This document shows, in pieces, positions 50,713-59,621 of a stretch of 64,000 nucleotides of DNA. The notes under the pieces are model-generated. The model was not told the DNA's origin. It searched no databases and saw nothing but the letters and a program-made list of their open reading frames with translations. Position 1 is the stretch's first letter; every line of letters begins with the position of its first letter. Position numbers and translations under genes: made by a program. This stretch comes from Rubrobacter marinus (GTDB taxonomy: Bacteria > Actinomycetota > Rubrobacteria > Rubrobacterales > Rubrobacteraceae): positions 3,038,001 to 3,102,000 of the forward strand of contig NZ_CP045121.1 in the NCBI RefSeq assembly GCF_011492965.1, in the 5' to 3' direction.

Positions 50713-50994
50713 ATGCCGAACGTGAGGATACCCACCCCCTTGAGGCAGTACGTCGGCGGGAACGCCGAGGTCGCGGTGCAGGGCGGGACCGCGGGCGACG
50801 CCCTGGGCGACCTCGTCCAGCAGCACCCGGACCTCAAGCAGCACCTCTACACCGGCGACGGGAAGCTCCGCTCGTTCGTCAACGTCTACAAGGGCGACGA
50901 GGACATCCGCTACCTCGACGGGCAGGACACCGAGGTCGGCGAGAACGACGAACTCTCCATCATCCCCTCCATCGCGGGCGGTTTGTGTAGGTAA
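50713..50994 (+). CDS. cysO: Ubiquitin-like sulfur carrier protein (CysO/MoaD/ThiS) with LCR tail
   Basis: 93 residues; ATG after GAGAAGGAG. Beta-grasp fold: NVRIPTPLRQYVGGNAEVAV at the N-terminus, AGDALGDLVQQHPDLKQHLY, RSFVNVYKGDEDIRYLDGQD and the C-terminus NDELSIIPSIAGGLCR. Carriers normally end in Gly-Gly for adenylation and thiocarboxylation; here three residues, Leu-Cys-Arg, follow it. A protease such as the neighbouring Mec would have to remove the tail, as known for some JAMM-linked carriers (QbsE/QbsD type). Confidence 0.93.
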   Translation: MPNVRIPTPLRQYVGGNAEVAVQGGTAGDALGDLVQQHPDLKQHLYTGDGKLRSFVNVYKGDEDIRYLDGQDTEVGENDELSIIPSIAGGLCR

Positions 50995-51052
50995 TTTTCA
51001 CCTAACGCCGTTACGTCCCGGCAGCATCATCATTTAGGAAAGGTTTCATATT

Positions 51053-52252
51053 TTGGAGACTACGCGTAAACCGCTGGTACAGCCCGACGCCTCGATAGAG
51101 CTCTCCAACGAGGAGATCGGGCGTTACAGCCGCCACCTCATCATGCCCGAGGTCGCGGTCGACGGGCAGAAGAAGCTCAAGGCCGCGAAGGTGTTGACCA
51201 TCGGCACCGGCGGGCTCGGGAGCCCGCTCGCGCTGTACCTCGCGGCGGCGGGGGTCGGGACGATCGGGATCGTGGACTTCGACGTCGTCGACGAGTCGAA
51301 CCTGCAGCGCCAGATCATCCACGGCACCTCGGACGTCGGGAGGCCGAAGATCGAGAGCGCCCGCGACCGGATCAAGGAGATCAACCCGAACGTCGAGGTC
51401 GTCGCCTACGAGGAGGCGCTGACGAGCGAGAACGCCCTCGACATCTTCAAGGACTACGACGTCGTGGTGGACGGGACGGACAACTTCCCGACCCGCTACC
51501 TCGTGAACGACGCGTGCGTCCTGCTGGGCAAGCCGAACGTGTACGGCTCGATCTTCCGCTTCGAGGGCCAGGCGAGCGTGTTCTTCGCCGAGGAGGGCCC
51601 GTGCTACCGCTGCCTCTACCCCGAGCCGCCGCCCCCGGGCCTCGTCCCGAGCTGCGCCGAGGGCGGGGTGCTGGGCATCCTTCCGGGCGCCATCGGGGTC
51701 ATACAGGCCACCGAGACCGTCAAGCTGATCCTCGGCGCCGGCGAGCCGCTTATCGGCCGGCTCATGCTCTACGACGCCTTCAACATGAAGTTCCGCGAGA
51801 TGAAGCTGCGCAAGGACCCGAACTGCCCGGTCTGCGGCGAGAACCCGACCGTCACCGAGCTTATCGACTACCAGGAGTTCTGCGGCATCCCGCAGGCCGT
51901 GGAGGCCGACAGGCGCGAGGAGGGCCAGGTCCCGGAGATCACCGTCACCGAGCTCAACGAGAAGCTGAACAACAGCGGCGGCCTCACGGTGCTCGACGTC
52001 CGCGAGCCGCACGAGTACGAGGTGGCGAACCTCGGGCCGCAGGGCGCGAGGCTCATCCCCCTCGGGGAGCTGCCGCAGCGCCTCGTGGAGCTCGACCAGA
52101 ACGCCCACTACGCCGTCCACTGCCGGAGCGGCGCCAGGAGCGCGAAGGCCGTCAAGCTTATGCAGGACGCGGGCTTCGGGGACGTCAGGAACGTCAAGGG
52201 CGGCATCCTCGCCTGGAGCGACGAGGTCGACCCGAGCATCCCCAAGTACTAG
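51053..52252 (+). CDS. moeZ: Adenylyltransferase/sulfurtransferase MoeZ (MoeB-rhodanese fusion)
   Basis: 399 residues from a TTG. N-terminal E1-like domain: GRYSRHLIMPEVAVDGQKKL, nucleotide motif GTGGLGSPLALYLAAAGVG, catalytic VVDGTDNFPTRYLVND, zinc Cys pairs CYRCLYPE and CPVCGE. C-terminal rhodanese (about 300-399) with active-site loop VHCRSGARSAKAVKL (Cys) and VRNVKGGILAWSDEVDP. Activates the CysO C-terminus with ATP and transfers sulfur from its rhodanese Cys to form the thiocarboxylate. Last gene of the cluster; a strong terminator follows. Confidence 0.95.
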   Translation: METTRKPLVQPDASIELSNEEIGRYSRHLIMPEVAVDGQKKLKAAKVLTIGTGGLGSPLALYLAAAGVGTIGIVDFDVVDESNLQRQIIHGTSDVGRPKIESARDRIKEINPNVEVVAYEEALTSENALDIFKDYDVVVDGTDNFPTRYLVNDACVLLGKPNVYGSIFRFEGQASVFFAEEGPCYRCLYPEPPPPGLVPSCAEGGVLGILPGAIGVIQATETVKLILGAGEPLIGRLMLYDAFNMKFREMKLRKDPNCPVCGENPTVTELIDYQEFCGIPQAVEADRREEGQVPEITVTELNEKLNNSGGLTVLDVREPHEYEVANLGPQGARLIPLGELPQRLVELDQNAHYAVHCRSGARSAKAVKLMQDAGFGDVRNVKGGILAWSDEVDPSIPKY

Positions 52253-52274
52253 GCTAGCAACAAACGAAGACTGA

Positions 52275-52306
52275 GGCGGGGGCCGTTCGCGCGGCCCCCG
52301 CCTTTT
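52275..52306 (+). terminator. Rho-independent terminator of the cysM-moeZ operon
   Basis: 11-bp stem (52275-52285 with 52292-52302), 6-base loop, then TTTT. Confidence 0.9.
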
Positions 52307-52609
52307 GTCGTCCGGGGCGGCAAGTGGTCCCGGACGACGGGAGCGCGGGAACTCCGCGTCCCGGTACCTTCGAGTCCGACGAGCGCTCCGACCGATCGGC
52401 GCCGTAGTCTCGTTGCTCGCGCGGGGGCCAGGGACGCGCGAGGGGGGCTCCCCTTCTCCTGGGAGTAGACGTATCCGAGAATCGGCTTCGCGACTCTGTT
52501 TCTTGCGCGTTCTGCGGCGGTATGGTTACCCTCGGTACGAGACCGGTATCAACTAGGCGTGAAGTGGACGGGGATAGCCTCCGTCGCGACGCCGAGAAAG
52601 GGGAAGGCC
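52307..52609. other. Intergenic region with one further hairpin
   Basis: GTCGTCCGGG (52307-52316) pairs with CCCGGACGAC (52329-52338), loop 12, directly after the operon terminator. The rest, 270 bases, shows no gene; it should hold the SDR promoter. Confidence 0.5.
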
Positions 52610-53305
52610 GTGCCTGAAGCCATGGCGGTGGTGACCGGGGCGAACAGGGGCATAGGGCTGGAGGTCGCGCGCGGGCTCGCGCGGAGGGGGATGACGGTCG
52701 TTCTGGGGCGCGGAGTCCGGAGAAGGGCGAGGCGGCGGCCGAGGAGCTGGAGGGCGAGGGCCTGAGCGTGCTCGTCCGCGAGCTCGACGTCTCCGACGAC
52801 GCGAGCGTGCGGGGCTGGCGGCGCGGATCGAGGACGAGCTGGGGGCGTGGACGTGCTCGTGAACAACGCCGGCATCCTCTACGACACCTGGCAGCGGCCC
52901 CTGACGGCCGACCTCGACGTCGTGCGCGAGGCCCTGGAGACCAACGCCTTCGGCGCGTGGCGCACCTCGCGGGCGCTCGTGCCGCTGATGCGCAGGGGCG
53001 GCTACGGCCGGATCGTCAACGTCTCCAGCGGAGCAGGCTCCTTGAGCAGCATGGGTGCTTCCACCCCCGCCTACAACGTCTCCAAGGTCGCCCTCAATGC
53101 CCTGACGAGGATGCTGGGCGCCGAGCTTCGCGGCACGGGCATCCTCGTCAACGCCGTGGACCCGGGCTGGACGGCCACCGACATGGGCGGTCGAGGGGGA
53201 CGGTCGGTAGAGGATGGGGCCCGGGGCGTGATCTGGGCGGCGACGCTGCCCGAGGACGGCCCCACGGGCGGGTTCTTCTACGACGGCGAGCCCGAGGCCT
53301 GGTAG
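52610..53305 (+). CDS. Short-chain dehydrogenase/reductase (three frameshifts)
   Basis: GTG at 52610 after AAGGGGAAGG. Pieces: MAVVTGANRGIGLEVARGLA (NAD motif TGxxxGIG), then RSPEKGEAAAEELEGEGLSV, then VDVLVNNAGILYDTWQRPL (NNAG) in its third frame, IVNVSSGAGSLSSMG (catalytic Ser), PAYNVSKVALNALTRML (YxxxK) and AVDPGWTATDMGG. Three missing bases in G runs 52705-52708, 52811-52814 and 52841-52845 reunite them to 232 residues. Carbonyl-reductase-like SDR with a C-terminal TGGFFYDGEP. Substrate unknown. Confidence 0.82.
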
Positions 53306-53345
53306 AGGAAAGGCGCAGGACACCGGCACGGGGAGGTGACCGAAG

Positions 53346-53828
53346 TTGAGCGAACGGACGAGCGACGAGGTTCGGCGGCTCACGGACGAGGCGGAGATCC
53401 GGCGCGTGGTGGACGGGATCGACGACGCGGTGGACGCCAAGGACTGGGTACTGTGCCGGAGCTACTTTACGGACGAGATCTACGTGGACTTCACCTCCCT
53501 GGCGGGGGGAGAGCCCGGGCGCATGCCCTCGGACGACCTCGTAGGCGCGTGGAGGACGAACCTCTACCCGGAGAAGCCGAGCTTCCACATGCGTACGAAC
53601 CACCGGATCCGCATCGACGGGGACCGGGCCGAGGTGGTCTCCAAGGGCCACGCGCTCAACATCCTGAGGCGCGGTACGGGCTCCGACCTGTGGGAGGTCT
53701 GGGGCACCTACACCCACACGCTGGAGCGTGCGCCGGACGGCTGGAGGTGCTCGGGCATGACGCTCGCGGTGGTCCACGCGCGGGGCAACGAGAAGGTCCG
53801 GGAGTTCGTACCGGACGGCCAGGCGTGA
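53346..53828 (+). CDS. SnoaL-like/NTF2 superfamily protein
   Basis: 160 residues from a TTG. Alpha+beta cone fold: DEAEIRRVVDGIDDAVDAKD at the first helices, WVLCRSYFTDEIYVDFTSLA, FHMRTNHRIRIDGDRAEVVS, LWEVWGTYTHTLERAPDGWR and CSGMTLAVVHARGNEKVREF. Could be an isomerase, dehydratase or binding protein; residues cannot decide. 40 bases after the SDR and likely co-transcribed. Confidence 0.85.
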   Translation: MSERTSDEVRRLTDEAEIRRVVDGIDDAVDAKDWVLCRSYFTDEIYVDFTSLAGGEPGRMPSDDLVGAWRTNLYPEKPSFHMRTNHRIRIDGDRAEVVSKGHALNILRRGTGSDLWEVWGTYTHTLERAPDGWRCSGMTLAVVHARGNEKVREFVPDGQA

Positions 53829-53840
53829 TCTAGGGGAGGC

Positions 53841-55118
53841 TCAGGGGCTGGCCGGGAGGGTGAGGATGAACCTCGCCCCGGCCCCTTCCCCGGGCACGTT
53901 CTCGGCGGTGAGCTCGCCCCCCTGGGCGCGCGCGAGGTCGCGGGAGATGGCGAGCCCCAGGCCCGTGCCGCCGCCGTGCGGGCCCCTGGTCCGGGCCTCG
54001 TCGGCGCGGTAGAAGCGGTCGAAGATGCGCGGGAGGTGGGCGTCCGGGACGCCCGGCCCCGTGTCTTCTACCGTCGCCACGACCGTGTTCCCGTCCCGGC
54101 GCCCCACGACGGCGATGGAGCCGCCGTGGGGGGTGAAGCGGATCGCGTTGTCGAGGAGGGCCGCCAGGATCTGCTCGGTCCGTTCCGGGTCGCCGCGCGT
54201 CGGCAGCTCGCCGTCGACCCCCGTCTCGAGGCGGATGCCCTCCCCCGCCGCGCGCGCCTCGAAGCGGTCGGCCGCCCCGGCGAGGATCACCGCGAGGTCG
54301 AAGGGCTTCTGGGCGACCTCGAGCTTGCCGGCGTCGAGGCGGGCGAGGACCAGGAGGTCGGAGAGGATCGCGTTCGTCCGGTCCGTCTCCTGGAGGATGT
54401 CCTCCACGAGCTCCCGGTCGTCCTCGTCTTCCAGGCCGCGGGAGAGGACCTCGGCGTCGGCCCGTATGAGGGTGAGGGGCGTCTTCAGCTCGTGGGAGGC
54501 GTCGGCGATAAACGTGCGCTGGCGCTCGAAGGAGCGCCGCACCGGCCGTATCGCGCGGCGGGACATCAGGAGGCCGCCCACGGTGGCGAGCGTCAGGGCG
54601 CCGATGCCCACGGGGACGAGGACGAAGACGAGCTCCCAGATCGTCTCCCGCGCCATCTTCAGCGACTGCGCGGCCTGGATGACGGCCACGACCTCCCCGT
54701 TGCCGGAGTTGTCGAAGAGGGGCTCGCTCACCACGCGCACGTCCCCCCGCGGGCCCTCCGCGGTGCCGAACACGCGGTGTTTCTCCTGCCTCGCGGCCTG
54801 CGCCATCTCCACGTAGGGGAGGCCGAGGGATTGGGGCGAGGACGTCAGGTCGAGGAAGCTCACGCTCGCCGAGCCGCCGGAGGGGAGGGCGACCACGGCG
54901 ACGTCGTAGTCCGTCGTCGCCTGGACGACGCCGTACTGGTTCGAGCCGTCGAGGAACTTCTCCTTCTCGACCTCCATCCTCTGCAGGAGGACCTTGTCCT
55001 GCTGGTCCGTCACCTGCCGCTGGAACCAGACCACCGCGACGGCGCCGAAGAGGAGCAGGATCAGGGCGAGGATACCGACGTAGCCCATGGTGAGGCGGAT
55101 GCGGATGCTGTCGAACAT
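53841..55118 (-). CDS. EnvZ/MprB-like membrane sensor histidine kinase
   Basis: 425 residues; ATG shares a base with the response regulator stop (TGATG). TM1 IRIRLTMGYVGILALILLLF, an extracytoplasmic sensor of about 130 residues, TM2 WELVFVLVPVGIGALTLATV, short HAMP-like stretch, HisKA FERQRTFIADASHELKTPLT with phospho-His, HATPase with N box AALLDNAIRFTPHGG, G1 VEDTGPGVPDAHLPRIFDRF and G2 GGGTGLGLAISRDLAR. Partner of the regulator at 55118. Confidence 0.95.
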   Translation of the reverse strand: MFDSIRIRLTMGYVGILALILLLFGAVAVVWFQRQVTDQQDKVLLQRMEVEKEKFLDGSNQYGVVQATTDYDVAVVALPSGGSASVSFLDLTSSPQSLGLPYVEMAQAARQEKHRVFGTAEGPRGDVRVVSEPLFDNSGNGEVVAVIQAAQSLKMARETIWELVFVLVPVGIGALTLATVGGLLMSRRAIRPVRRSFERQRTFIADASHELKTPLTLIRADAEVLSRGLEDEDDRELVEDILQETDRTNAILSDLLVLARLDAGKLEVAQKPFDLAVILAGAADRFEARAAGEGIRLETGVDGELPTRGDPERTEQILAALLDNAIRFTPHGGSIAVVGRRDGNTVVATVEDTGPGVPDAHLPRIFDRFYRADEARTRGPHGGGTGLGLAISRDLARAQGGELTAENVPGEGAGARFILTLPASP

Positions 55119-55810
55119 CAGCGCTGCCCCGGTTGGGGGTCGAAGGTGTAGCCGACGCCGCGGATGGTGCGGATGTGGGAGCTCTCGCCGTCGCGGTCGA
55201 GCTTCTTTCTGAGGTAGGAGACGTAGAGGTCGACGACGTTGGTGTAGACGTCGGTCGAGGCGCCCCACACGGTGTCCAGGAGGACGGAGCGGGTGAAGAC
55301 CTGCCCGGGGCGCTGGAGGAGCGTCGCGAGCAGGGCGAACTCCTTGGCGGTGAGATCTACCGCCTCGTTCCCGTGGCGGACGACGTGGCGCACGGGGTCG
55401 AGCGTCACGTCCCCGCCCTCGAGGATGGACTTGTCCGAGCCCTCGGCGGCCCACGGCCTGCGCGTCAGGGCTCGCACGCGCGCGAGAAGCTCGGGGAAGG
55501 CGAAGGGCTTGGGGAGGTAGTCGTCGGCGCCCGCGTCGAGGCCCTCGACCCGGTCCTCGATCTGGTCGCGCGCCGTGAGCATCAGCGCGGGCGTGGCGAC
55601 CTCGGCGGTCCGGAGCCGCTTCACGAGCTGGACGCCGCTCAGCTCGGGGAGCATCCAGTCGACGACGAGCAGGTCGTGGCTCCCGGAGAGCGCCCGGACG
55701 AGCGCCGCGCGCCCGTTCGTCTCCGTCTCCACCGCGTAGCCCTCCTCCTTGAGGACGCGCGAGATCAGGCGGGCCAGCCTCTCCTCGTCTTCGACCACAA
55801 GAATCTTCAT
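55118..55810 (-). CDS. OmpR/PhoB family response regulator
   Basis: 230 residues. Receiver: KILVVEDEERLARLISRVLK, phospho-Asp in HDLLVVDWMLPELSGVQL (about 51), LMLTARDQ, DDYLPKPFAFPELLAR. DNA-binding winged helix: DLTAKEFALLATLLQRPGQV, NVVDLYVSYLRKKLDRD, IRTIRGVGYTFDP. First gene of the two-component operon. The kinase follows directly. Confidence 0.95.
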   Translation of the reverse strand: MKILVVEDEERLARLISRVLKEEGYAVETETNGRAALVRALSGSHDLLVVDWMLPELSGVQLVKRLRTAEVATPALMLTARDQIEDRVEGLDAGADDYLPKPFAFPELLARVRALTRRPWAAEGSDKSILEGGDVTLDPVRHVVRHGNEAVDLTAKEFALLATLLQRPGQVFTRSVLLDTVWGASTDVYTNVVDLYVSYLRKKLDRDGESSHIRTIRGVGYTFDPQPGQR

Positions 55811-55971
55811 CTCGGCGCTTATTATCGCCCGTCGGGAGAGGAACTGACCAGAGGGGGCCCGTTTCTGTGGAAATCCTCACGCTTTTCAAAGTGGGGTCAC
55901 AGGCCCGACCGCTTAACTGGTAGCACGACGAGAACACCTCAAGGATTTCGACCCGAAAGCGAGGCGAGACC

Positions 55972-56835
55972 GTGCCGAGACAGGCCAGTCAGATCAGGGA
56001 AGGCGACACCCCGGAGCTTCTCGCAGGCTACCTCTCGCGCATCAGCCGCGGCAGGCTCCTGACCCACTCCGAGGAGCTGACCCTCAGCAGGGCCGCCAAC
56101 GACGGCGACCCGAGGGCGCGCCAGAAGCTGATCGAGAAGAACCTCAGGCTCGTGGTCTCCGTCGCCAAGAAGTACCGCGGCATGGGCCTTCCCTTCGAGG
56201 ACCTCATCCAGGAGGGGAACATCGGCCTGATGAAGGCGGTGGAGAAGTTCGACCCCGACCGCGGGTACCGCTTCTCCACGTACGCGACGTGGTGGATCCG
56301 CCAGGCGGTGCAGCGCTCTGTGACGGACAAGGGGCGCACCATTCGGGTGCCGGTGCACATGGCGGAGAAGATAAGGAAGATGAACCGCACCTACAACGGG
56401 CTGTCGGCGGAGCTCAACCGCGAGCCGACCGACGAGGAGGTCGCCGACGCCCTCGGGTGGGACGTGGAGGAGGTCGCGGGGGCCCTGCGGGCGATGCCGG
56501 ACGCGACGAGCCTCAACCAGCCCCTGAGCCGGGACGAGGGCGCCACCGAGCTCGGGGAGCTCGTGGAGGACGGGCGCGCCCCGAGCGGCCCGGAGGCCAT
56601 GATCCGCGAGCTCGAGGCGTCGAGCCTCAAGGCGGCGGTGGAGCGCCTCCCGGAGCGCCAGCGCTACGTGCTCGTCCGCCGCTACGGGCTCGACGATCGG
56701 AAGAAGTCCACCCTCGGGGAGCTCGCCGAGGAGCTCGACGTCTCGCGCGAGCGGGTCCGCCAGATCCAGCGGGAGGCCGAGAAGCTTCTCAAGGGCGGTG
56801 AGTACGAGCAGATCCTGAGGGGGGTTCTCGCATGA
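55972..56835 (+). CDS. Sigma-70 family RNA polymerase sigma factor
   Basis: 287 residues from a GTG. Region 1.2 [20 protein letters not shown], region 2 [20 protein letters not shown] and [20 protein letters not shown], the core-binding and -10 motif [20 protein letters not shown], region 3 with [20 protein letters not shown], and region 4 [16 protein letters not shown] plus [20 protein letters not shown] (-35 binding). Group 1/2 type but short, lacking 1.1, so likely a group 2 stress or stationary-phase sigma. It overlaps the HtrA protease gene by 4 bases, suggesting an envelope-stress unit. Confidence 0.95.
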   Translation: MPRQASQIREGDTPELLAGYLSRISRGRLLTHSEELTLSRAANDGDPRARQKLIEKNLRLVVSVAKKYRGMGLPFEDLIQEGNIGLMKAVEKFDPDRGYRFSTYATWWIRQAVQRSVTDKGRTIRVPVHMAEKIRKMNRTYNGLSAELNREPTDEEVADALGWDVEEVAGALRAMPDATSLNQPLSRDEGATELGELVEDGRAPSGPEAMIRELEASSLKAAVERLPERQRYVLVRRYGLDDRKKSTLGELAEELDVSRERVRQIQREAEKLLKGGEYEQILRGVLA

Positions 56836-57905
56836 GGCGCTTCGCCCCCCTGCTCTTGGCCGCGATCCTCGGCGGCGCCGTGGTCTTGGGCTACGGGGCG
56901 CTCTTCGGCGGCGTCTCGGAGACGGGCGAGCCGGGGGTGGCCTCGGCCGCCCCGGCCGGGGAGGAGCGCGTCGCGAGGGCCGCGGCGGAGGTGGAGCCCT
57001 CCGTGGTGCAGGTGAACGTCTCCGGCGTCGGCGGGACGGCCTCCGGGTCGGGCGGGCAGCAGGGCGTGGGGAGCGGCATCGTCCTCCGCGAGGACGGCTA
57101 CATCGTCACGAACAACCACGTCGTCGAGGGGGCGAGCGAGGTCGGCGTCGCCTTCGCCGACGGGACCACCGAGGAGGGCCGGGTCGTCGGCACGGACCCC
57201 GCGACGGACGTCGCCGTGATCCGGGTGGACCGGCGCGGCCTGCCCGCGGCGAGCTTCGGAGACGGGCGCGACCTGGCGCCCGGCCAGATCGCCGTCGCCG
57301 TCGGCAGCCCTTCGGGCTTCCAGTCCACCGTCACCTCGGGCGTCGTCAGCGGCGTGGGACGCGAGATCCCCGCGACGCTCACGGGGGGGCGCCAGGAGAG
57401 CGCGCTCGTGGACCTCATCCAGACGGACGCGGCGATCTCGCCCGGCTCCTCGGGCGGCGCCCTGGCCGACGGCTCGGGGGAGGTTATAGGGATGAACGTC
57501 GCCTACCTCCCGCCGGGGCAGACCGGGGCCGAGAGCATAGGCTTCGCGATCCCGGCGGGCACCGTAACCTCCGTCGCCGAGCAGCTTATCGAGACCGGGG
57601 AGGCCACCCAGCCCTACCTCGGCGTCACCCTCTCGGACCTGAACCCGGAGACGGCCCGCCGCCTCGACGCCGGAGTGGAATCCGGGGCGCTCGTGGCCGA
57701 GGTCGAGCCCGACGGCCCCGCGGGGAGCGCCGGCCTCAGGTCCGGGGACGTGGTGACGGCCCTGGGCTCGGAGCCCGTCAGAAACTCCGGCGACCTCCTC
57801 TCCGCCCTCCGCCGCTACCGCCCCGGCGACACCGTCGAGGCCACCGTCGTGAGGGACGGCGAGGAGACGAGCTTCGAGCTGCGGCTCGGCGAGCGCGGAG
57901 CTTGA
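56832..57905 (+). CDS. HtrA/DegP-type serine protease
   Basis: 357 residues; ATG overlaps the sigma stop. N-terminal anchor [20 protein letters not shown], then a trypsin-like domain with catalytic His in [18 protein letters not shown], Asp in [15 protein letters not shown] and Ser in [16 protein letters not shown]. One C-terminal PDZ domain (about 265-350): [18 protein letters not shown] and [21 protein letters not shown] periplasm-side or extracellular quality-control protease; co-expression with a sigma factor fits envelope stress. Confidence 0.95.
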   Translation: MRRFAPLLLAAILGGAVVLGYGALFGGVSETGEPGVASAAPAGEERVARAAAEVEPSVVQVNVSGVGGTASGSGGQQGVGSGIVLREDGYIVTNNHVVEGASEVGVAFADGTTEEGRVVGTDPATDVAVIRVDRRGLPAASFGDGRDLAPGQIAVAVGSPSGFQSTVTSGVVSGVGREIPATLTGGRQESALVDLIQTDAAISPGSSGGALADGSGEVIGMNVAYLPPGQTGAESIGFAIPAGTVTSVAEQLIETGEATQPYLGVTLSDLNPETARRLDAGVESGALVAEVEPDGPAGSAGLRSGDVVTALGSEPVRNSGDLLSALRRYRPGDTVEATVVRDGEETSFELRLGERGA

Positions 57906-58026
57906 CGCAGTAGGCCCCGTAACGGCGCCTCCCCCGGCGAGGAGCGTGCCTCCTCGGGGTCAAGATCCTGGGGCGCATGGTTGCCGGGCTTCTCTTCGCG
58001 GACGCGGTAAGCAACGGAGGCACGCC

Positions 58027-58383
58027 GTGAGCCGCCCCCGCCGACCGCCACGAATGCACTCCGCAAGGGCCGGGCAGGACGGCGTGGAGCGCGCCCCGGC
58101 TGCGGATCGGGGGAGACGGCGGACGACCTGGTTCGAGCTCTTCTTCGACCTGGTCTTCGTCGTCGCGATAGCGGCCCTCGCCGGGTTTCTGCACGACGAC
58201 CTCGGCAGCCGCGCCATCCTCGTTCCGCGCCTGCCCACCGTGGCCTCCGCCCTCGCGCTCGTGGCGGTCGGCCCCGGTCCGCTGGCGCTCGTCGGGCTGC
58301 TCGCGCTGTCGTCGATCTTGCCGACCGTCTTCGAGTACCGGCATCGGGACGGTGGGCGCCCGGCCGCCGGGGAAGTTCCCTAG
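58027..58383 (+). pseudogene. ltrA-like remnant with internal deletion
   Basis: 118 codons from a GTG at 58027. Residues TTWFELFFDLVFVVAIAALA are the conserved N-terminus of low temperature requirement A (LtrA) proteins (normally W-ELFFDLVFV). After only about 25 more residues the sequence jumps to a C-terminal-looking helix, ALALVAVGPGPLALVGLLAL, and FEYRHRDGGRP. LtrA proteins have about 10 helices and nearly 400 residues, so most of the middle is gone. The frame stays open, and it abuts the convergent flippase gene by a 4-base overlap. It could still make a two-helix peptide, but the full protein cannot form. Confidence 0.65.
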
Positions 58384-59501
58384 CGGGGCTTCTTGCGGCG
58401 CAGCTTCGGACGGCGCTCCGGCGCCCCCTCTTCGCGGGCGTACTTGGCGGAGCCCACGTGGAGGGTCGGGTAGAGGATGGCGGCGAGCGGGATGGGGAGC
58501 CAGAAGTTGAAGAGCCGGTAGCCGAGGACGGGGATGGCGACCTCCGGGCCCGCGCCGAGGAGGGCGAGGGTGCCGATCATCGTCGCCTCCACCACGCCGA
58601 GGCCCCCCGGCGTGAGCGGGAGGGAGCCGAAGGTGGTCGCGACCCCGTAGGCCACGAGGAGCTCGACGCCCCCCGTCGGGACTCCGAGGGAGACGAAGAT
58701 CAGGAACAAGCAGGCCGCGTCCATCGCCCAGTAGAGCACGGCGAGGACGAAGAGCCGGGCCGCGGCGACGGGGTGGTACAGGAGCTGCTCCCGGAGGGCG
58801 CGCACCTCGTACTGCAGCCCGAGGACGACCCTGGCGGCCCTGAGCTCCGTCTGCCGCCGCGACCACCGCCGCCTCAGGAGGAGGCGTCCCACCCGGTAGA
58901 GCACCCCGGTCAGGAAGCGCCGGGTGGCGTTCGGCGAGCGGTAGGAGAGGGTGGCGAGCACGAGGGCGCAGAACGTCAGAAAGAGGGCGAAGACGGAGGC
59001 GACCGTCGCCGCCCGGTTCAGCTCCTGGTCCAGGACCAGGTACACGAGGCTCGCGAGGAAGATGGCCGTCAGGGTGCCGTAGACGAGCACGGAGGTCGTG
59101 GCGACCGCCAGGGCCCCGCGCGTGGGCTTGAGCCCGCGGATACGGAGCCCGGCGTAGGTGACGGCCGCCGCCGCGCTCCCGCCGCCCGGCAGGACCTTGG
59201 AGGCCCCGTGCTCGGCGACGGTGAGGCGGAACATAAACCAGCGCCCGAGGCCGTGGCGTTTCCGGCTCCTCGCGGAGACACCGAGGCCCGTCGTCGCCCC
59301 GACCGTCCGGCCCAGAATCTCCGCGTAGCAAGCGTAGCTCGCGAAGATGGCCAGAAAGGCCGCCCAGATGAGGGGCCCGGAGGAGTTCGAGATCAGGACG
59401 AACGAACGCTCGATGCCGGGGATGCGGGGCAGCACGAGGTGCACGGCGAGCCCGAGGGACGCGAGGTAGAGCCCGCTCCTGAGAAGGGTCTTAAAGGACA
59501 T
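58380..59501 (-). CDS. Lysylphosphatidylglycerol synthase-like transmembrane (flippase) protein
   Basis: 373 residues; seven to eight helices of the LPG_synthase_TM (UPF0104) family: GLYLASLGLAVHLVLPRIPG, LIWAAFLAIFASYACYAEIL, TVAEHGASKVLPGGGSAAAA (conserved P-GG--A), YWAMDAACLFLIFVSLGVPT and SLPLTPGGLGVVEATMIGTL (the TPGGLG-vE signature). No synthase domain is attached, so it resembles the stand-alone flippase-like half. Likely moves a lipid across the membrane. Basic C-terminus RRPKLRRKKPR. Confidence 0.9.
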   Translation of the reverse strand: MSFKTLLRSGLYLASLGLAVHLVLPRIPGIERSFVLISNSSGPLIWAAFLAIFASYACYAEILGRTVGATTGLGVSARSRKRHGLGRWFMFRLTVAEHGASKVLPGGGSAAAAVTYAGLRIRGLKPTRGALAVATTSVLVYGTLTAIFLASLVYLVLDQELNRAATVASVFALFLTFCALVLATLSYRSPNATRRFLTGVLYRVGRLLLRRRWSRRQTELRAARVVLGLQYEVRALREQLLYHPVAAARLFVLAVLYWAMDAACLFLIFVSLGVPTGGVELLVAYGVATTFGSLPLTPGGLGVVEATMIGTLALLGAGPEVAIPVLGYRLFNFWLPIPLAAILYPTLHVGSAKYAREEGAPERRPKLRRKKPR

Positions 59502-59621
59502 CGCCCCGCCCCGGCCGTCGGTTGTTCCTTCCGTCCGCGCCCAAGCGCCAGAGCCTCCCTTGTGACGCGTTCGCCCTGCCTCCGAGCGGCGGGTCCACGC
59601 GCGGTCTCTACCCGCCGGGGC

